Shown here in pieces: positions 7,396-18,049 of a DNA stretch of 64,000 nt. The position numbers were made by a program, and so were the translations under genes. The DNA is from an uncultured Actinomycetes bacterium (lineage in GTDB: Bacteria > Actinomycetota > Actinomycetes > Nanopelagicales > Nanopelagicaceae), in assembly GCA_903873185.1 (NCBI GenBank), contig CAIQNN010000007.1:20549-84548 (forward strand). The letters run 5' to 3'. How positions within the stretch are numbered: the stretch's first letter is position 1; every line of letters begins with the position of its first letter. The notes under the pieces were generated by a model. The model had not been told where the DNA came from. It did not search any database and saw only the letters and a program-made list of their open reading frames with translations.

Positions 7396-8699
7396 CTAGC
7401 TGTCGGCGTCGGAGTTGGCGTTGGGGTTGGCAAATCAAACCAAGAAGAGGGCAATTTAACTCGAGTCTTAAAATCGCTAACACTTAAAGTCTTCGCGGTT
7501 CCATCACTCGAAAACCCTTTAACCGCTTTCACGCTATTAGTCGCAGTCCGCGAAGTCACTTGGTAGCGAACGACATCCGGTAGCCCAAAGGCAGCTGCCA
7601 TAACCGCTTGAGTAATAGTTCGATCCCAATGTGCGTACTTTGGATTTAGCGTTGGATCTAGGCTCCAAGGATCTGGCACGTTTGTTAGATAAGGGAATGC
7701 GGTTCCCCAAACATCCAGACTTCGTTGCGTCGCCCCACCACTTGATGAGAAGAAATAGACATTAATTGGTTTGCCTTTATAGAGAATTGCTAAAGAATGA
7801 GTTGGGTCGATCGTTGATTCATCAACTGCACTTACCCAAAGTTTTCCGTATCTGGCTTCATCCTCTTTGGCGTAACCAACATAATTTTGATCATATTTAG
7901 TGTTATAAACTTGGCAATCGCAATCCTTTTTAATCTTTCCCAACCTAGCTAACGCGTAAGTGCGCGAAGCAATGACTTGAGACTCCAATGCAGCTAACGG
8001 CCATGAAGATGAAACCTCGCTGACGCCATAAAGATATTCGTCGTGAACGGCTAACGAGTCAGAGATTTCCAGGCGATAGCCAACTCCTGTTACTGCCACA
8101 GCGCTCACACGAACTTGGCCATAGCGCAATCGAATTCCAGCAGCTACTCCTGAAATCACAATTCCTGAAGGTGGGCCATCAAAAGAATCCGTGCCGGGCC
8201 AGCGAACGGTAAAAATGTCGCCCACGGTAATTATTGGTGAAGCGATTCCGGCTCCAGCGACAACTGCCTTTACTTGCTTTCCAACTATCGAAAACTTTAA
8301 CGAAGCTCGCTGGTCATAAACTCCAACAGATGGCGCGGTCGCAAAAGAGATTGGCGTTCCTTGAGTTGCGCTACCGGCAATTAATTGAAAACTAGAGTCT
8401 TTTGTAATCGCTTTATCAACCGCAATCGTCGCAGATTTGAGTTGGTGTCCGACATTGACTCTAATCAACGCGCTGTCATCGACTGGAGCAACGCTGGCAC
8501 CTGGAAAGTAGTAAGACAAAATCTCGGCGGCAGATTTACCAGCTAACGCTTGACCGCGAGCGCCAATTTGGCTGAGGCCAACGCCGTGGCCATACCCGGA
8601 ACCACTTATAACAAAGTTGGCAGGAACCGGATCAGCGCCTACTGCAAGCGAGCTCCCAAAGAAAAGGAGGGCGAGAGTTATCGCTAATACTTTTCGCAC
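7392..8699 (-). CDS. Secreted SpoIID/LytB-domain protein
   Basis: A 435-residue exported protein with a signal peptide (VRKVLAITLALLFFGSSLA) and an N-terminal SGYGHGVGLSQIGARG block characteristic of SpoIID/LytB proteins. The central SpoIID core contains YLYGVSEVSSSWPLAALESQ and SRTYALARLGK, and the protein ends in a Pro-Thr repeat tail. SpoIID of sporulating bacteria is a lytic transglycosylase; non-spore-forming actinobacterial members are probably cell-wall-active, but this one is untested. The start is the GTG at 8699, five bases after the upstream glycosyltransferase stop, rather than an overlapping ATG at 8759 that would put non-signal sequence in front. Confidence 0.87.
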   Translation of the reverse strand: MRKVLAITLALLFFGSSLAVGADPVPANFVISGSGYGHGVGLSQIGARGQALAGKSAAEILSYYFPGASVAPVDDSALIRVNVGHQLKSATIAVDKAITKDSSFQLIAGSATQGTPISFATAPSVGVYDQRASLKFSIVGKQVKAVVAGAGIASPIITVGDIFTVRWPGTDSFDGPPSGIVISGVAAGIRLRYGQVRVSAVAVTGVGYRLEISDSLAVHDEYLYGVSEVSSSWPLAALESQVIASRTYALARLGKIKKDCDCQVYNTKYDQNYVGYAKEDEARYGKLWVSAVDESTIDPTHSLAILYKGKPINVYFFSSSGGATQRSLDVWGTAFPYLTNVPDPWSLDPTLNPKYAHWDRTITQAVMAAAFGLPDVVRYQVTSRTATNSVKAVKGFSSDGTAKTLSVSDFKTRVKLPSSWFDLPTPTPTPTPTAS

Positions 8700-8704
8700 C
8701 TGAT

Positions 8705-9715
8705 TCACTGCTCTTCTGGGATAAGACCGCGGGGCGAGGTCAAGAAGCCAAACCCCCAAGACAAATGCATCGTGGTTAAGACGGTTGGAAGAATTAATTT
8801 TTCGGCAATCGAATTTCCAATGACCGCGGCGCCAATAAGAATCAATAACAGATAGCCCGCAGCTGGAAGAAAGAAAACCGGGCTAATAAGAACACCAGTC
8901 AGAATTGAAATTAAAAGACCAAGAAGCGCGATCGGCGGCGCCAAGTAGCGATAATTGATTGTCCCTTTGTGACTTCTGGCAACGGCTCGACGCCATCGAC
9001 CATATTCAAAATATTGTTTGCCGAGCGCTTTGATTGAAGAACGCGGCCGATATCGAACGATCAAGCTGGGGTCAAACCAGATAATTCCACCAGCCTGACG
9101 GAGCCTAAAATTTAACTCCCAATCTTGCGCCCGGGTGAAACGTTCGTCATAACCACCTGCAGCAAGTAACGCTTGCTTATCAAAAGTTCCTAAATAGACC
9201 GTGTCAGCGGCACCAGCGCTGCCCCCAACATGAAAGCGCGCGGGGCCAACGCCTAACGGCGAGCGCATTGCAGTTGCTACCGCCCGCTCGAAGTAGTTCT
9301 TTCCTTCGGCCGCCATTACGCCGCCAACGTTTACTGCGCCCGTCTTGGCCAAAAGCAAGACCGCTTCTTGTACATAACTTTGCGAGATTTCAGCATGGCC
9401 ATCAATCCGGCAAATTATGGGAAAGTTTGCTGCTGCGATTGCTAAATTCAATCCGTTAGCGGTTCGACCGGTTGGATTTTCAACTAAAAGTATCCGAGCG
9501 TCTTGGCTCGCCAGTTGAGCGGCTATCTCATGAGTTCGATCGTTAGAAGGGCCGATTGCGAGAATGACCTCAAATTCGCCGGGATAGCGCTGGGCCAGAA
9601 TTGCCGTGACCGCCTCGGCCAAATCTCGCTCTTCATTTAAAATTGGCAGGACAACCGAGACCCCGGGGTAGGCAAAAGCATCAAGGGCAGAAGGGTTTAC
9701 GGTTTCTTCACTCAT
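8705..9715 (-). CDS. GT2 family glycosyltransferase (ExoA-like), membrane-associated
   Basis: Family 2 glycosyltransferase of 336 residues. The GT-A domain starts VSVVLPILNEERDL, with the nucleotide-sugar/metal acidic site at ICRIDGHAE (Asp105) and the acceptor-side DWELNFRLR motif. The C-terminal third has several membrane helices. This resembles succinoglycan-type glucosyltransferases that use lipid-linked acceptors at the membrane. It is co-directional with the downstream SpoIID-like gene and divergent from UDP-glucose dehydrogenase, suggesting a shared cell-surface polysaccharide theme. Donor and acceptor are not predictable. Confidence 0.85.
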   Translation of the reverse strand: MSEETVNPSALDAFAYPGVSVVLPILNEERDLAEAVTAILAQRYPGEFEVILAIGPSNDRTHEIAAQLASQDARILLVENPTGRTANGLNLAIAAANFPIICRIDGHAEISQSYVQEAVLLLAKTGAVNVGGVMAAEGKNYFERAVATAMRSPLGVGPARFHVGGSAGAADTVYLGTFDKQALLAAGGYDERFTRAQDWELNFRLRQAGGIIWFDPSLIVRYRPRSSIKALGKQYFEYGRWRRAVARSHKGTINYRYLAPPIALLGLLISILTGVLISPVFFLPAAGYLLLILIGAAVIGNSIAEKLILPTVLTTMHLSWGFGFLTSPRGLIPEEQ

Positions 9716-9744
9716 AGAGTTCCCACGGTACCGTTTTCGGACGC

Positions 9745-9750
9745 TACTAT
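9745..9750 (+). promoter_or_regulatory. -10 element of ugd, leaderless start
   Basis: TACTAT seven bases before the ATG at 9758, with no ribosome-binding site. Confidence 0.55.
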
Positions 9751-9757
9751 CGGGCTA

Positions 9758-11074
9758 ATGACGCTGAAAATTTCCGTAATTGGTACTGGGTACCTTGGTG
9801 TGACGCACGCCGCTTGCATGAGTTCCATGGGCTTCCAGGTAGTTGGCATTGATATTGACGCGTCGAAGATCAGCGCTCTAAGCGCCGGCGAGCTTCCTTT
9901 TTATGAGCCTGGTTTACAAGAATTGCTGGTGGCTGAACTAGCTAGTGGCCGGCTGACTTTCTCGGATTCCATCACTTCCGCTGCATCGGCCGATGTTCAC
10001 TTCGTCTGCGTTGGCACACCACAGCGGGCTGGCAGCCTGGCGGCCGATTTATCTTACGTCGATAGCGCTATCGAAAACCTTGCTCCAGTAATAAAGAGCG
10101 GCTCACTAGTGGTTGGTAAATCCACGGTTCCAGTCGGAACGGCGGAACGGCTACTTGCAAGATTGCAACACGTTAATCCGTTATTGGATCTGGCATGGAA
10201 CCCCGAATTTCTTCGCGAAGGATTTGCGGTTGAAGATACGCTCCACCCAAATCGGTTGGTCGTGGGTGTCACTAACGATGATGCCGAAGCCATATTAAAA
10301 GAAGTTTATGCTCAAAACTTAGCCGAAGATGTTCCTTGGATTAGAGCTGATCTACCCACCGCCGAATTAGTAAAAGGCGCTGCAAATTCATTTCTAGCAA
10401 CAAAGATTTCATTTATAAATGCAATGGCTGAAGTTTGTGAAGCCGCTGGCGGCGATGTCACTGTTTTGGCCAAGGCAATCGGATATGACCCAAGAATTGG
10501 TAGCCGATTTTTGCAAGCTGGAATTGGATTTGGCGGCGGCTGTCTACCAAAAGATATTCGCTCCTTTATGGCTCGAGCTCAAGAGTTGGGTGCTGACCAG
10601 TCGCTTGAATTCCTTCGCGAGATCGATGCGATCAATCTGCGGGCTCGCACTCGAGTGATTGATTTAGTTCGAGCCGAACTCGAAGAAAATCTAATTGGTT
10701 ACAAGATTGCAATTCTTGGAGCGGCATTTAAACCAGACAGCGATGATGTTCGCGATTCGCCAGCGCTCGACATAGCTTCTCAACTTCAAGCGGCTGGAGC
10801 GGCGGTAACGGTTCATGATCCAAAAGCGCTAAAGAGCGCACAACTTCGGTTTCCGGTCTTGAACTACGCCGAATCGATTGAAGAGTGCATTGCTGAAGCA
10901 GATCTAATTTTGCATTTAACTGAATGGAAAATATATCGCGAACTAGATCCAGTAAAACTTATCGGTTTGGTCAAGCGGCCCATAATTATTGATGGTCGAA
11001 ATGCACTGGACCGAGATCTTTGGATTAGCGCTGGTTGGAAGTTTCGCGCTCTGGGAAGAAAAGCAATTAATTAA
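9758..11074 (+). CDS. ugd: UDP-glucose 6-dehydrogenase
   Basis: Oxidises UDP-glucose to UDP-glucuronate with two NAD+. The product is 438 residues. The N-terminal Rossmann motif is VIGTGYLG; the WNPEFLREG substrate segment is at about 147-155; the catalytic Cys262 is in [10 protein letters not shown]; and the C-terminal NAD/UDP domain contains [17 protein letters not shown]. All key motifs are present. The neighbouring GT2 gene suggests use in surface glycan synthesis. Its 3' end overlaps purE by eight bases in convergent orientation. Confidence 0.95.
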   Translation: MTLKISVIGTGYLGVTHAACMSSMGFQVVGIDIDASKISALSAGELPFYEPGLQELLVAELASGRLTFSDSITSAASADVHFVCVGTPQRAGSLAADLSYVDSAIENLAPVIKSGSLVVGKSTVPVGTAERLLARLQHVNPLLDLAWNPEFLREGFAVEDTLHPNRLVVGVTNDDAEAILKEVYAQNLAEDVPWIRADLPTAELVKGAANSFLATKISFINAMAEVCEAAGGDVTVLAKAIGYDPRIGSRFLQAGIGFGGGCLPKDIRSFMARAQELGADQSLEFLREIDAINLRARTRVIDLVRAELEENLIGYKIAILGAAFKPDSDDVRDSPALDIASQLQAAGAAVTVHDPKALKSAQLRFPVLNYAESIEECIAEADLILHLTEWKIYRELDPVKLIGLVKRPIIIDGRNALDRDLWISAGWKFRALGRKAIN

Positions 11075-11579
11075 AGCCCGGCTTTTGATTTCGTTTGTTT
11101 TTTAAATTCTTCCCTTTTTCCAAAGATTCTTGTCGTGCTTTCTCCATTAATTCGCCAACTTTTGTTGCAACAACCGAATCGCTAACTCCAAGAATTCGCG
11201 CTGCTAGAAGTCCAGCATTCTTCGCATTGCCAACGCCAACCGTTGCTACGGGTATCCCGGCAGGCATTTGAACAATTGAAAGAAGTGAATCCATACCATC
11301 TAAATACTTGAGTGCAACTGGCACGCCAATTACCGGCAAAGTTGTTGCTGCCGCAATCATGCCTGGCAAATGTGCGGCGCCGCCCGCACCCGCAATAATT
11401 ACTTTGATTCCATTTGCCTTAGCTGATTTCGCGAAATCCAACATTTCTTGGGGGGTGCGGTGTGCACTTACGACATCAATATCAAATTCGATGCCGCATT
11501 CATCCAAGACATTGGCGGCTTCTTGCATCGTTGGCCAATCGGAATCAGATCCCATAACAATTGCTACTTGGCTACTCAT
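11067..11579 (-). CDS. purE: N5-carboxyaminoimidazole ribonucleotide mutase
   Basis: Converts N5-CAIR to CAIR in purine synthesis, following PurK. The 170 residues contain the family signatures [10 protein letters not shown] near the start, VSAHRTP and [11 protein letters not shown]. The ATG at 11579 overlaps the purK stop by eight bases; an upstream in-frame ATG lies inside purK. Co-occurrence with purK identifies it as the class I, N5-CAIR-using enzyme. A basic, Asn-rich C-terminal tail follows the core. Confidence 0.94.
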   Translation of the reverse strand: MSSQVAIVMGSDSDWPTMQEAANVLDECGIEFDIDVVSAHRTPQEMLDFAKSAKANGIKVIIAGAGGAAHLPGMIAAATTLPVIGVPVALKYLDGMDSLLSIVQMPAGIPVATVGVGNAKNAGLLAARILGVSDSVVATKVGELMEKARQESLEKGKNLKNKRNQKPGFN

Positions 11580-12687
11580 CGATCGCCCCACTCATGTAGT
11601 CGACTGCGTGCTCAATCTCGTTCCGTAATTCTAGAAGATCGGCGCCGATCGCGGTAACGTGGCCAATCTTTCTTCCCGGGCGCACCTCTTTGCCATATTG
11701 ATGAAAATGCAGCGCTGGGTTCCGGGCCATCAAATGCAGATAAGGGCGATACATATCGCTCTTATCCCCGCCAAGCAGGTTTCCCATCACGGCATAATCG
11801 GCAACCATGGCTGTGCTGCCTAACGGTAAATCCAAAATGGCGCGCAAATGCTGCTCAAATTGACTGGTTATGGCACCTTCAATGCTCCAGTGCCCGGAAT
11901 TATGGGGTCTGAGAGCCAGCTCATTTATCACTAGGTGATCACCGACCAAGAACATTTCAACCGCCATTACCCCTACTAAGGAAATTCCGGCGGCGATTGC
12001 GAGCGCAATAGATTGCGCCTGAATTGCGAGTTCCTCGGAAAGATCCGGAACCGGAGTGATGGTTGAAGTGCAGATTCCATCAGTCTGAACTGTCAATGTA
12101 GCTGGCCAAGTTGCTGCCTGACCATGAGGCGAGCGAGCTACCATCACCGAAATTTCGTAGGAGAAATCCAATTTCTCTTCGAGCAGGATTGGCGACTTGA
12201 TCGTTGCATAAAGATTTTCTAACTCATCAATATTTGATATTACGTAAACTCCCCGACCGTCATAACCGCCCATGGGCAGCTTTGCAATAAGAGGAAATTC
12301 CAAGCTGGGATTTTCGCCAGTATGAATCTCCCACCTGGGATTCGGTAATCCCAACGCTTCGCAACGCTTTCGCATTTCAATTTTATTCTGGGAAAAAATA
12401 AAACTTTCCGAACTTGGATAAACCTTTATTCCGGCCTTTTCAATCTCTTTAATAACCGACTGTGGGATTAGCTCATGCTCAAAAGTGACGACATCACACA
12501 TCTTTGCAAATGCAACAACTTCTTCACTGTTTCTGTAATCACCTATTACGAAATTACAGATTTGCGCCGCTGAATCAGTTGCGCTCTGGGAAAATACTTC
12601 AAATTCAATTCCTAAGTAATTGGCAGGAACTGCGAGCATGCGGGCGAGTTGTCCAGCACCAATTACGCCAACTTTAGGAAAGGACAC
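11572..12687 (-). CDS. purK: N5-carboxyaminoimidazole ribonucleotide synthase
   Basis: ATP-grasp enzyme carboxylating AIR with bicarbonate. It is 371 residues. The N-terminal fold is [16 protein letters not shown]-grasp features include [14 protein letters not shown] and [16 protein letters not shown]. The start is a GTG at 12687 preceded by TAACCT six bases upstream, so it may have its own leaderless promoter overlapping the end of birA. It is translationally coupled to purE. Confidence 0.94.
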   Translation of the reverse strand: MSFPKVGVIGAGQLARMLAVPANYLGIEFEVFSQSATDSAAQICNFVIGDYRNSEEVVAFAKMCDVVTFEHELIPQSVIKEIEKAGIKVYPSSESFIFSQNKIEMRKRCEALGLPNPRWEIHTGENPSLEFPLIAKLPMGGYDGRGVYVISNIDELENLYATIKSPILLEEKLDFSYEISVMVARSPHGQAATWPATLTVQTDGICTSTITPVPDLSEELAIQAQSIALAIAAGISLVGVMAVEMFLVGDHLVINELALRPHNSGHWSIEGAITSQFEQHLRAILDLPLGSTAMVADYAVMGNLLGGDKSDMYRPYLHLMARNPALHFHQYGKEVRPGRKIGHVTAIGADLLELRNEIEHAVDYMSGAIDE

Positions 12688-12693
12688 TGCTAA

Positions 12694-12699
12694 AGGTTA
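12694..12699 (-). promoter_or_regulatory. -10 element of purK built into the birA stop codon
   Basis: TAACCT on the minus strand, six bases before the purK GTG. The first three bases are the TAA stop of birA. Confidence 0.4.
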
Positions 12700-13455
12700 C
12701 TTCACTTGGTTGCGTACGTGCAGTACATCGCCAACCGTAACCGTCTCGCCCGAGGCTAAAATCAGTCCACCATCAGAAGAGATTCCAATCGCCTCCGATC
12801 GTAAAATACGGCTGCCCGGCAAAGTTACTTCGACTTCTTGGTTAATGGTTGAACTAAGCAATAGGTAGTCCGTCAAAATATCGGCTCCTGCTTCCCAAGC
12901 TGCCATATTTACCGATAGAGCGGCGAGCAGAGAAATGAGCAATTCGTTACGATCCAATTCCATTCCAGATGCCAAAATTACTGATGAGGCCGTGGGCACC
13001 GGCAATTCAGCTACTTCAGTGGTTACATTTACTCCGACGCCAACCAGAACACCATTGTCCGAATATTCGCAAAGGACCCCACAGACCTTTCCTTCGGGAG
13101 CAACTACATCATTGGGCCATTTGGTTAAATAATGATTTGAATTTGTAAGTTTATTTAGCACTTGTGCAATCGTCGTACCCACCAGTAACGGCAGCAGACC
13201 CCATTTCGAATCTTCAAGACTTGGTCTTACATATGCCGAAAACAAGAGACCAGAACCACTTATGGAATCAAAACTTCGGCCTAGTCGACCACGACCTTGG
13301 CTTTGATATTCCGCGACTATTACTGCTCCTGGCACGGGATTTGATTTTCGCAATAACAATTGCGTAGAGGTCACTTGGTCATGAACGCTTACTCGCCAGT
13401 AACTGTCGCCCAGCCGTTGAGATATCTCTTGCTGATCAAGGGCGGGACGTTTCAC
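12697..13455 (-). CDS. birA: Biotin--[acetyl-CoA-carboxylase] ligase
   Basis: Activates biotin as biotinyl-AMP and attaches it to the BCCP lysine, here presumably of the carboxylase alpha subunit encoded nearby. The 252 residues include the GRGRLGRSF biotinyl-AMP loop and a KWPNDV substrate segment. There is no N-terminal winged helix, so this is a monofunctional (class I) ligase without repressor function. The start is a GTG with a GAGG site. It diverges from the accD-accE-maf-accA operon. Confidence 0.92.
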   Translation of the reverse strand: MKRPALDQQEISQRLGDSYWRVSVHDQVTSTQLLLRKSNPVPGAVIVAEYQSQGRGRLGRSFDSISGSGLLFSAYVRPSLEDSKWGLLPLLVGTTIAQVLNKLTNSNHYLTKWPNDVVAPEGKVCGVLCEYSDNGVLVGVGVNVTTEVAELPVPTASSVILASGMELDRNELLISLLAALSVNMAAWEAGADILTDYLLLSSTINQEVEVTLPGSRILRSEAIGISSDGGLILASGETVTVGDVLHVRNQVK

Positions 13456-13473
13456 CTAGAGCCTCATCACTAG

Positions 13474-13479
13474 TACGGT
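13474..13479 (+). promoter_or_regulatory. -10 element of the acyl-CoA carboxylase operon, leaderless start
   Basis: TACGGT six bases before the GTG at 13486. Confidence 0.5.
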
Positions 13480-13485
13480 AGGACT

Positions 13486-15057
13486 GTGACTGATGATATG
13501 CGTACAACAGCCGGAAAGAATGCAGATTTGCGTCGACGTCGCCTTGCGGCGATAAATAGCGTTTCAGAGAGCGCGGTTGAAAAACGGCACGCAAAAGGAA
13601 AGTTAACCGCTAGGGAGCGCATCGAGAGATTAGTTGATCCGGGCTCTTTTGTTGAGATGGATACTTTTGCCCGACATCGCTCCACGAATTTCGGAATGGA
13701 AAAGAATCGCGCCTACGGCGATGGCGTTGTTACGGGCTATGCAACTATCGACGGTCGCTCAATCGCCATTTACTCTCAAGATTTTTTAGTCTTCGGAGGC
13801 AGCCTCGGCGAAGTCGTTGGCGAAAAAATTGTTAAGGTCATGGACTTTGCAATGAAGAGCGGAATTCCACTAGTTGGAATCAATGACTCTGGCGGGGCAC
13901 GCATTCAGGAAGGTGTTGCTTCATTAAGTATGTACGGCGAAATCTTCAAACGAAATGTTCGTGCCTCGGGTGTGATCCCACAGATTTCAGTAATTATGGG
14001 ACCAAGTGCTGGCGGGGCGGTCTACTCCCCCGCGGTAACTGATTTTGTAATTATGGTTAATGAAACATCGCATATGTTTATAACCGGGCCTGATGTCATC
14101 AAGGCAGTTACTGGCGAAGATGTTGAAATGGAAGCTTTGGGCGGGGCTCAAACTCATAATGCAAAAACTGGCGTTTCTCATTACCTGGCCGAAAGCGAAG
14201 ATGACGCGCTCGATTATGTGAAAGCACTCCTGTCCTATTTACCAAGCAACAACATGGATGAATCACCATTGTTGCCACCAACCGAGAGCGAAGATATTGC
14301 GCCAGCGGACCGCGCTCTGGATTCGTTAATCCCCGACAATCCAAATAAACCTTATGACATGCGAATCTTGATTGAAGCACTTCTCGATGAGGCCGACTTC
14401 CTTGAAGTTCACGCCCTCTTTGCCCCAAATATCATCGTAGGTTTCGGTCGGATCGAAGGTCGCTCAGTCGGCATCGTCGCAAATCAGCCTCAAGCATTAG
14501 CCGGCACCCTCGATATCGATGCCAGTGAAAAAGCAGCTCGCTTCGTTCGCACCTGCGATGCCTTTGGTATTCCAATTATTACTTTGGTTGACGTTCCGGG
14601 ATTTCTGCCTGGTACCGATCAAGAGTGGAATGGGATTATTCGACGCGGTGCAAAGTTGCTCTATGCCTACGGCGAGGCCTCAGTACCGCTTATTACTGTG
14701 ATCACTCGCAAGGCTTACGGTGGCGCTTATATTGTCATGGGATCAAAACATCTTGGTGCCGATATCAATTTGGCTTGGCCAACTGGTCAGATCGCCGTTA
14801 TGGGCGCGCAAGGTGCCGTAAACATTCTCTATCGCAAAGATTTAGCTGATTCCGCTGAGCCGGAGACGCTACGAAAAGAATTGATGGACGACTATGAAGA
14901 GACCCTTCTCAATCCATACATTGCCGCCGACCGCGGTTTTATTGACGCCGTAATCGAGCCCCAAGAGACTCGTCACCAAATTACCCGAGCGCTTCGAGCG
15001 CTTCGAAACAAGCGCGTTGCCCTACCACCACGCAAACATGGAAATATTCCCCTCTAA
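13486..15057 (+). CDS. accD: Acyl-CoA carboxylase beta (carboxyltransferase) subunit
   Basis: Transfers carboxyl from biotin to acetyl- or propionyl-CoA. The 523 residues are typical of AccD5/PccB proteins. Crotonase-fold motifs are visible: [11 protein letters not shown] and [13 protein letters not shown] in the N-domain, and [13 protein letters not shown] and [15 protein letters not shown] in the C-domain. The GTG start lacks a ribosome-binding site but has a properly placed -10. It is followed without a gap (TAATG) by the small epsilon subunit. Acetyl- versus propionyl-CoA preference cannot be read from this alone. Confidence 0.93.
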   Translation: MTDDMRTTAGKNADLRRRRLAAINSVSESAVEKRHAKGKLTARERIERLVDPGSFVEMDTFARHRSTNFGMEKNRAYGDGVVTGYATIDGRSIAIYSQDFLVFGGSLGEVVGEKIVKVMDFAMKSGIPLVGINDSGGARIQEGVASLSMYGEIFKRNVRASGVIPQISVIMGPSAGGAVYSPAVTDFVIMVNETSHMFITGPDVIKAVTGEDVEMEALGGAQTHNAKTGVSHYLAESEDDALDYVKALLSYLPSNNMDESPLLPPTESEDIAPADRALDSLIPDNPNKPYDMRILIEALLDEADFLEVHALFAPNIIVGFGRIEGRSVGIVANQPQALAGTLDIDASEKAARFVRTCDAFGIPIITLVDVPGFLPGTDQEWNGIIRRGAKLLYAYGEASVPLITVITRKAYGGAYIVMGSKHLGADINLAWPTGQIAVMGAQGAVNILYRKDLADSAEPETLRKELMDDYEETLLNPYIAADRGFIDAVIEPQETRHQITRALRALRNKRVALPPRKHGNIPL

Positions 15058-15224
15058 TGGAGCGCCGATTCACCATTCTTAATGGCACTCCGACCGAAGC
15101 TGAACTAGCTGCTTTGGAAAAAGCGCTGCCAACCCCAGTTGTAAAGAAGATCGAGTCCGCAGGGCTTTGGCGTAAATCTCAAATTCGCCAACCCCTACCT
15201 CGGAAGTGGGGACCAACTTTCTAA
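15057..15224 (+). CDS. accE: Acyl-CoA carboxylase epsilon subunit
   Basis: A 55-residue protein starting [20 protein letters not shown] and ending RKWGPTF. It matches the actinobacterial acyl-CoA carboxylase epsilon subunit, which stabilises the alpha-beta complex. It begins in the stop codon of accD (TAATG) and ends in the start codon of maf (TAATG). Order accD-accE-maf matches M. tuberculosis accD5-accE5-maf. It is short enough to be missed by length-filtered gene calling. Confidence 0.87.
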   Translation: MERRFTILNGTPTEAELAALEKALPTPVVKKIESAGLWRKSQIRQPLPRKWGPTF

Positions 15225-15850
15225 TGACTTTTCAGCCCCTCCGTCAGGTAGTCCTGGCCTCGGCTTCTGCATCTCGGAAATCATTGCTCCAAAGCGTTGG
15301 TATTAATCCGACGATTATCGTAAGTGGCGTCGATGAAGAAGATCCTGCCATGACTTCACTTACTCCAGCAGAAATGGTGGTAGCGCTAGCAATCCTTAAA
15401 GCTCACACTGTTCGAAAATTGGTCGGTCCGGAATACCTAGTTATTGGTTGTGACTCTACTTTTGAATTTGAAGGGCAATCATTAGGTAAACCAGAGACGC
15501 GAGAAAATGCCATCGCCCGCTCCAAGATGTTGCGCGGAAAGATGGGGCTGCTGCATACCGGTCACTGCATCATTGACAATCAGCAAGAGATAGAAGTTTC
15601 CGATATCTCAACATCTAAAGTTTATTTTGCAGATATGACTGACCGCGAGATCGAGGACTATGCCGACTCCGGTGAGCCACTTCACGTGGCCGGCGGTTTC
15701 ACACTAGATGGCTTGAGCGCGCCATTTATTGAACGAATTGAAGGTGATCCCAGCGGGATCATTGGACTTTCCTTGCCGCTTCTTCGAAGAGCAATAATCT
15801 CTCTAGGATTACAGTGGTCCGAGATCGCAGAGATGGTGGTTCCAGCGTGA
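15224..15850 (+). CDS. maf: Maf-family nucleoside triphosphate pyrophosphatase
   Basis: House-cleaning pyrophosphatase for dTTP/UTP or modified NTPs. The 208 residues carry the Maf signature [12 protein letters not shown] near the start, [10 protein letters not shown] and the KPETRENA segment. The ATG at 15224 overlaps the accE stop. The 3' end overlaps the carboxylase alpha gene as GTGA. Substrate subclass is not certain. Confidence 0.92.
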   Translation: MTFQPLRQVVLASASASRKSLLQSVGINPTIIVSGVDEEDPAMTSLTPAEMVVALAILKAHTVRKLVGPEYLVIGCDSTFEFEGQSLGKPETRENAIARSKMLRGKMGLLHTGHCIIDNQQEIEVSDISTSKVYFADMTDREIEDYADSGEPLHVAGGFTLDGLSAPFIERIEGDPSGIIGLSLPLLRRAIISLGLQWSEIAEMVVPA

Positions 15851-17562
15851 AATCAGTACTTATCGCTAATCGCGGCGAGATCGCCGTACGTGTCGCCCGA
15901 GCCTGCCGCGATCACGGAATTAAGAGCATCGCAATCTATTCAGATGAAGATCGAACTTCGCTACATGTTGCAACCGCCGACGAGGCTTATGCCTTAAACG
16001 GGTTATCTGCTGCCGATAGTTACTTGGATCAAAATAAAATAATCGAAATTGCCAAGCGCAGTGGCGCTGAAGCGGTTCACCCTGGATATGGCTTTCTCTC
16101 CGAAAATGCAGATTTTGCCGATCGGGTTATCGCCGCCGGTTTAATTTGGATTGGGCCCTCGCCAGCAGCAATTCGATTATTGGGCGATAAAGTTTCAGCG
16201 CGCAAAATTGCCGCCGAAGTTGGAGCACCTTTGGTCGCCGGAACAATCGACCCCGTTACCACCCCAGAAGAGATCATCGCCTTCGCCCAAGAGCACGGAC
16301 TTCCGGTTGCGATCAAAGCCGCTCATGGTGGTGGCGGTCGCGGGCTAAAGGTCGCGCGTAACTTAGAAGAGATTCCGGAGCTGTATGCATCAGCAGTCCG
16401 AGAAGCTATCGCTGGCTTCGGTCGTGGTGAATGTTTCGTCGAGCGATATTTAGATAAGCCAAGACACGTTGAAACCCAAGTACTTGTTGATTCGTTTGGC
16501 ACGGCTGTCGTTGTCAGCACGCGCGATTGCTCATTGCAGCGACGACACCAAAAATTGGTTGAAGAAGCTCCCGCTCCATTCCTTACGCAAGCTCAAATTG
16601 ATCAGCTGTATTCCTCCAGCAAGGCAATTATGAAGAAGGCTGGCTATGTTGGCGCAGGTACTTGTGAATTCTTGATCGGGGCAGATGGAACCATCTCATT
16701 CTTAGAAGTTAATACTCGCCTGCAAGTAGAGCACCCCGTGAGTGAAGAAGTCACTGGTCTAGACCTAGTTCGCGAACAATTTCGAATTGCCGCTGGCGAG
16801 AAAATAAATCCGGTTGATCCTGTCATTCGCGGGCACAGCATCGAATTTCGAATCAACGGCGAAGACCCTGGGAAGGGCTTTCTCCCATCGCTCGGGACAA
16901 TAACCAAGTGGGAAGTACCCGATGGTCCTGGCGTACGAATTGACGCTGGCTTTGATCATGGCCACACGATCGGTTCCCACTTTGATTCCCTGTTAGCAAA
17001 ATTAATCGTCACTGCTGCTACTCGAGACGAGGCGATTGCGCGCGCCCGAAGGGCTTTAAAAGAGTTCCACATCGGTGGCTTGGCTACTGCGTTGCCGTTT
17101 CATAAAGCGATAGTTAACGACCCAAATTTCACTGACGAATTTAAGGTTTACACCAGCTACATCGAAAACGAATTCGACAATCAAATCGAACCTTTTTCCT
17201 TCAAACAAGGGGTCGCCGATTCGAAGGCAGCTTCCCAAAAAATCATCGCAGAGGTTGATGGCCATCGTTTTGAAGTATTGATGCACACCCCCGAGCCCCT
17301 TCACAAGCGACACCGCGTCAAGCCAAGTGGAGTTGGAAAGATTGCGGGTGATTCCCTCGAAAGCCCGATGCAAGGTACCGTGGTAAAAATTGTGAAATCC
17401 AATGGCGACCGGGTTGAAGTCGGCGACTTGATCGTGGTCCTAGAAGCCATGAAAATGGAGCAGCCATTGATCGCCCATAAGGCTGGAACGGTTGCCAAAC
17501 TTCATGTCGGTGTCGGACAGACCGTAGCCAGCGGCTCGATTCTCTGTGTTATTGAGGATTAA
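15847..17562 (+). CDS. accA: Acyl-CoA carboxylase alpha subunit (biotin carboxylase + BCCP)
   Basis: Carboxylates its own biotin using ATP and bicarbonate and delivers it to the beta subunit. It is 571 residues. The N-terminal biotin carboxylase begins [16 protein letters not shown], with ATP-grasp loop [12 protein letters not shown] and [13 protein letters not shown]. The C-terminal biotinyl domain has the acceptor Lys536 in EAMKMEQP. The GTG at 15847 overlaps the maf stop; an ATG further up lies inside maf. The symbol follows actinobacterial usage (AccA3-like), not E. coli AccA. Confidence 0.93.
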   Translation: MKSVLIANRGEIAVRVARACRDHGIKSIAIYSDEDRTSLHVATADEAYALNGLSAADSYLDQNKIIEIAKRSGAEAVHPGYGFLSENADFADRVIAAGLIWIGPSPAAIRLLGDKVSARKIAAEVGAPLVAGTIDPVTTPEEIIAFAQEHGLPVAIKAAHGGGGRGLKVARNLEEIPELYASAVREAIAGFGRGECFVERYLDKPRHVETQVLVDSFGTAVVVSTRDCSLQRRHQKLVEEAPAPFLTQAQIDQLYSSSKAIMKKAGYVGAGTCEFLIGADGTISFLEVNTRLQVEHPVSEEVTGLDLVREQFRIAAGEKINPVDPVIRGHSIEFRINGEDPGKGFLPSLGTITKWEVPDGPGVRIDAGFDHGHTIGSHFDSLLAKLIVTAATRDEAIARARRALKEFHIGGLATALPFHKAIVNDPNFTDEFKVYTSYIENEFDNQIEPFSFKQGVADSKAASQKIIAEVDGHRFEVLMHTPEPLHKRHRVKPSGVGKIAGDSLESPMQGTVVKIVKSNGDRVEVGDLIVVLEAMKMEQPLIAHKAGTVAKLHVGVGQTVASGSILCVIED

Positions 17563-17567
17563 TTAAC

Positions 17568-17573
17568 TAAACT
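17568..17573 (+). promoter_or_regulatory. -10 element of the GGCT-like gene, leaderless start
   Basis: TAAACT seven bases before the ATG at 17581. Confidence 0.45.
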
Positions 17574-17580
17574 CCCGCTC

Positions 17581-18024
17581 ATGGCGCTCTACGCAGCATA
17601 TGGATCAAATATGGATCCCAGGCAAATGCTGGAGCGCGCCCCACACTCGCCTCACCGTGGAACCGGCTGGATCGAAGGATGGCGCCTAACTTTTGGCGGC
17701 GAAGATATCGGCTGGGAAGGTTCCGTTGCCACAATTGTTGAATCACCGGGCTCTCATGTCTTCGTCTCCCTCTATGAGTTAACGGATTTCGATGAAAGCT
17801 CGCTGGATCAGTGGGAGGGAATTGCCGCCGACCTCTATCGGAAAATTCGCCTGAGGGTACAAACCTTGGATGGTTCGCCCTTGTCCTTTATCTATGTTCT
17901 AAATGGCTTTGAAGGTGGTTATCCCAGCCAGCGCTACCTTAAAATTATGATCGATTCCGCGATTGCCGCTGGCGCTCCAGATGACTACCTTCAGGAGCTG
18001 CGCTCCCATCCCACTAACGATTAG
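17581..18024 (+). CDS. Gamma-glutamylcyclotransferase (GGCT/AIG2)-like protein
   Basis: A 147-residue protein with the GGCT-fold opening YAAYGSNMDPRQM, the usual substrate loop. Later there is an acidic residue in DQWEGI that may serve as the catalytic Glu. The family includes gamma-glutamyl cyclotransferases and gamma-glutamylamine cyclotransferases. The substrate here is unknown; actinobacteria use mycothiol rather than glutathione, so a role in glutathione turnover is unlikely. It lies just upstream of the nucleoside-salvage operon but has its own -10, as does the next gene. Confidence 0.82.
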   Translation: MALYAAYGSNMDPRQMLERAPHSPHRGTGWIEGWRLTFGGEDIGWEGSVATIVESPGSHVFVSLYELTDFDESSLDQWEGIAADLYRKIRLRVQTLDGSPLSFIYVLNGFEGGYPSQRYLKIMIDSAIAAGAPDDYLQELRSHPTND

Positions 18025-18037
18025 CGGAACCTTCCGA

Positions 18038-18043
18038 TAAGTT
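18038..18043 (+). promoter_or_regulatory. -10 element of the nucleoside-degradation operon, leaderless start
   Basis: TAAGTT six bases before the purine nucleoside phosphorylase ATG at 18050. Confidence 0.45.
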
Positions 18044-18049
18044 TCGCTT

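Noticed and set aside
7392..7435. GT-rich imperfect repeat at the end of the SpoIID-like gene
   Set aside because: It encodes the Pro-Thr repeat tail of the protein, a normal low-complexity wall-spanning or linker segment, not an independent repeat element.
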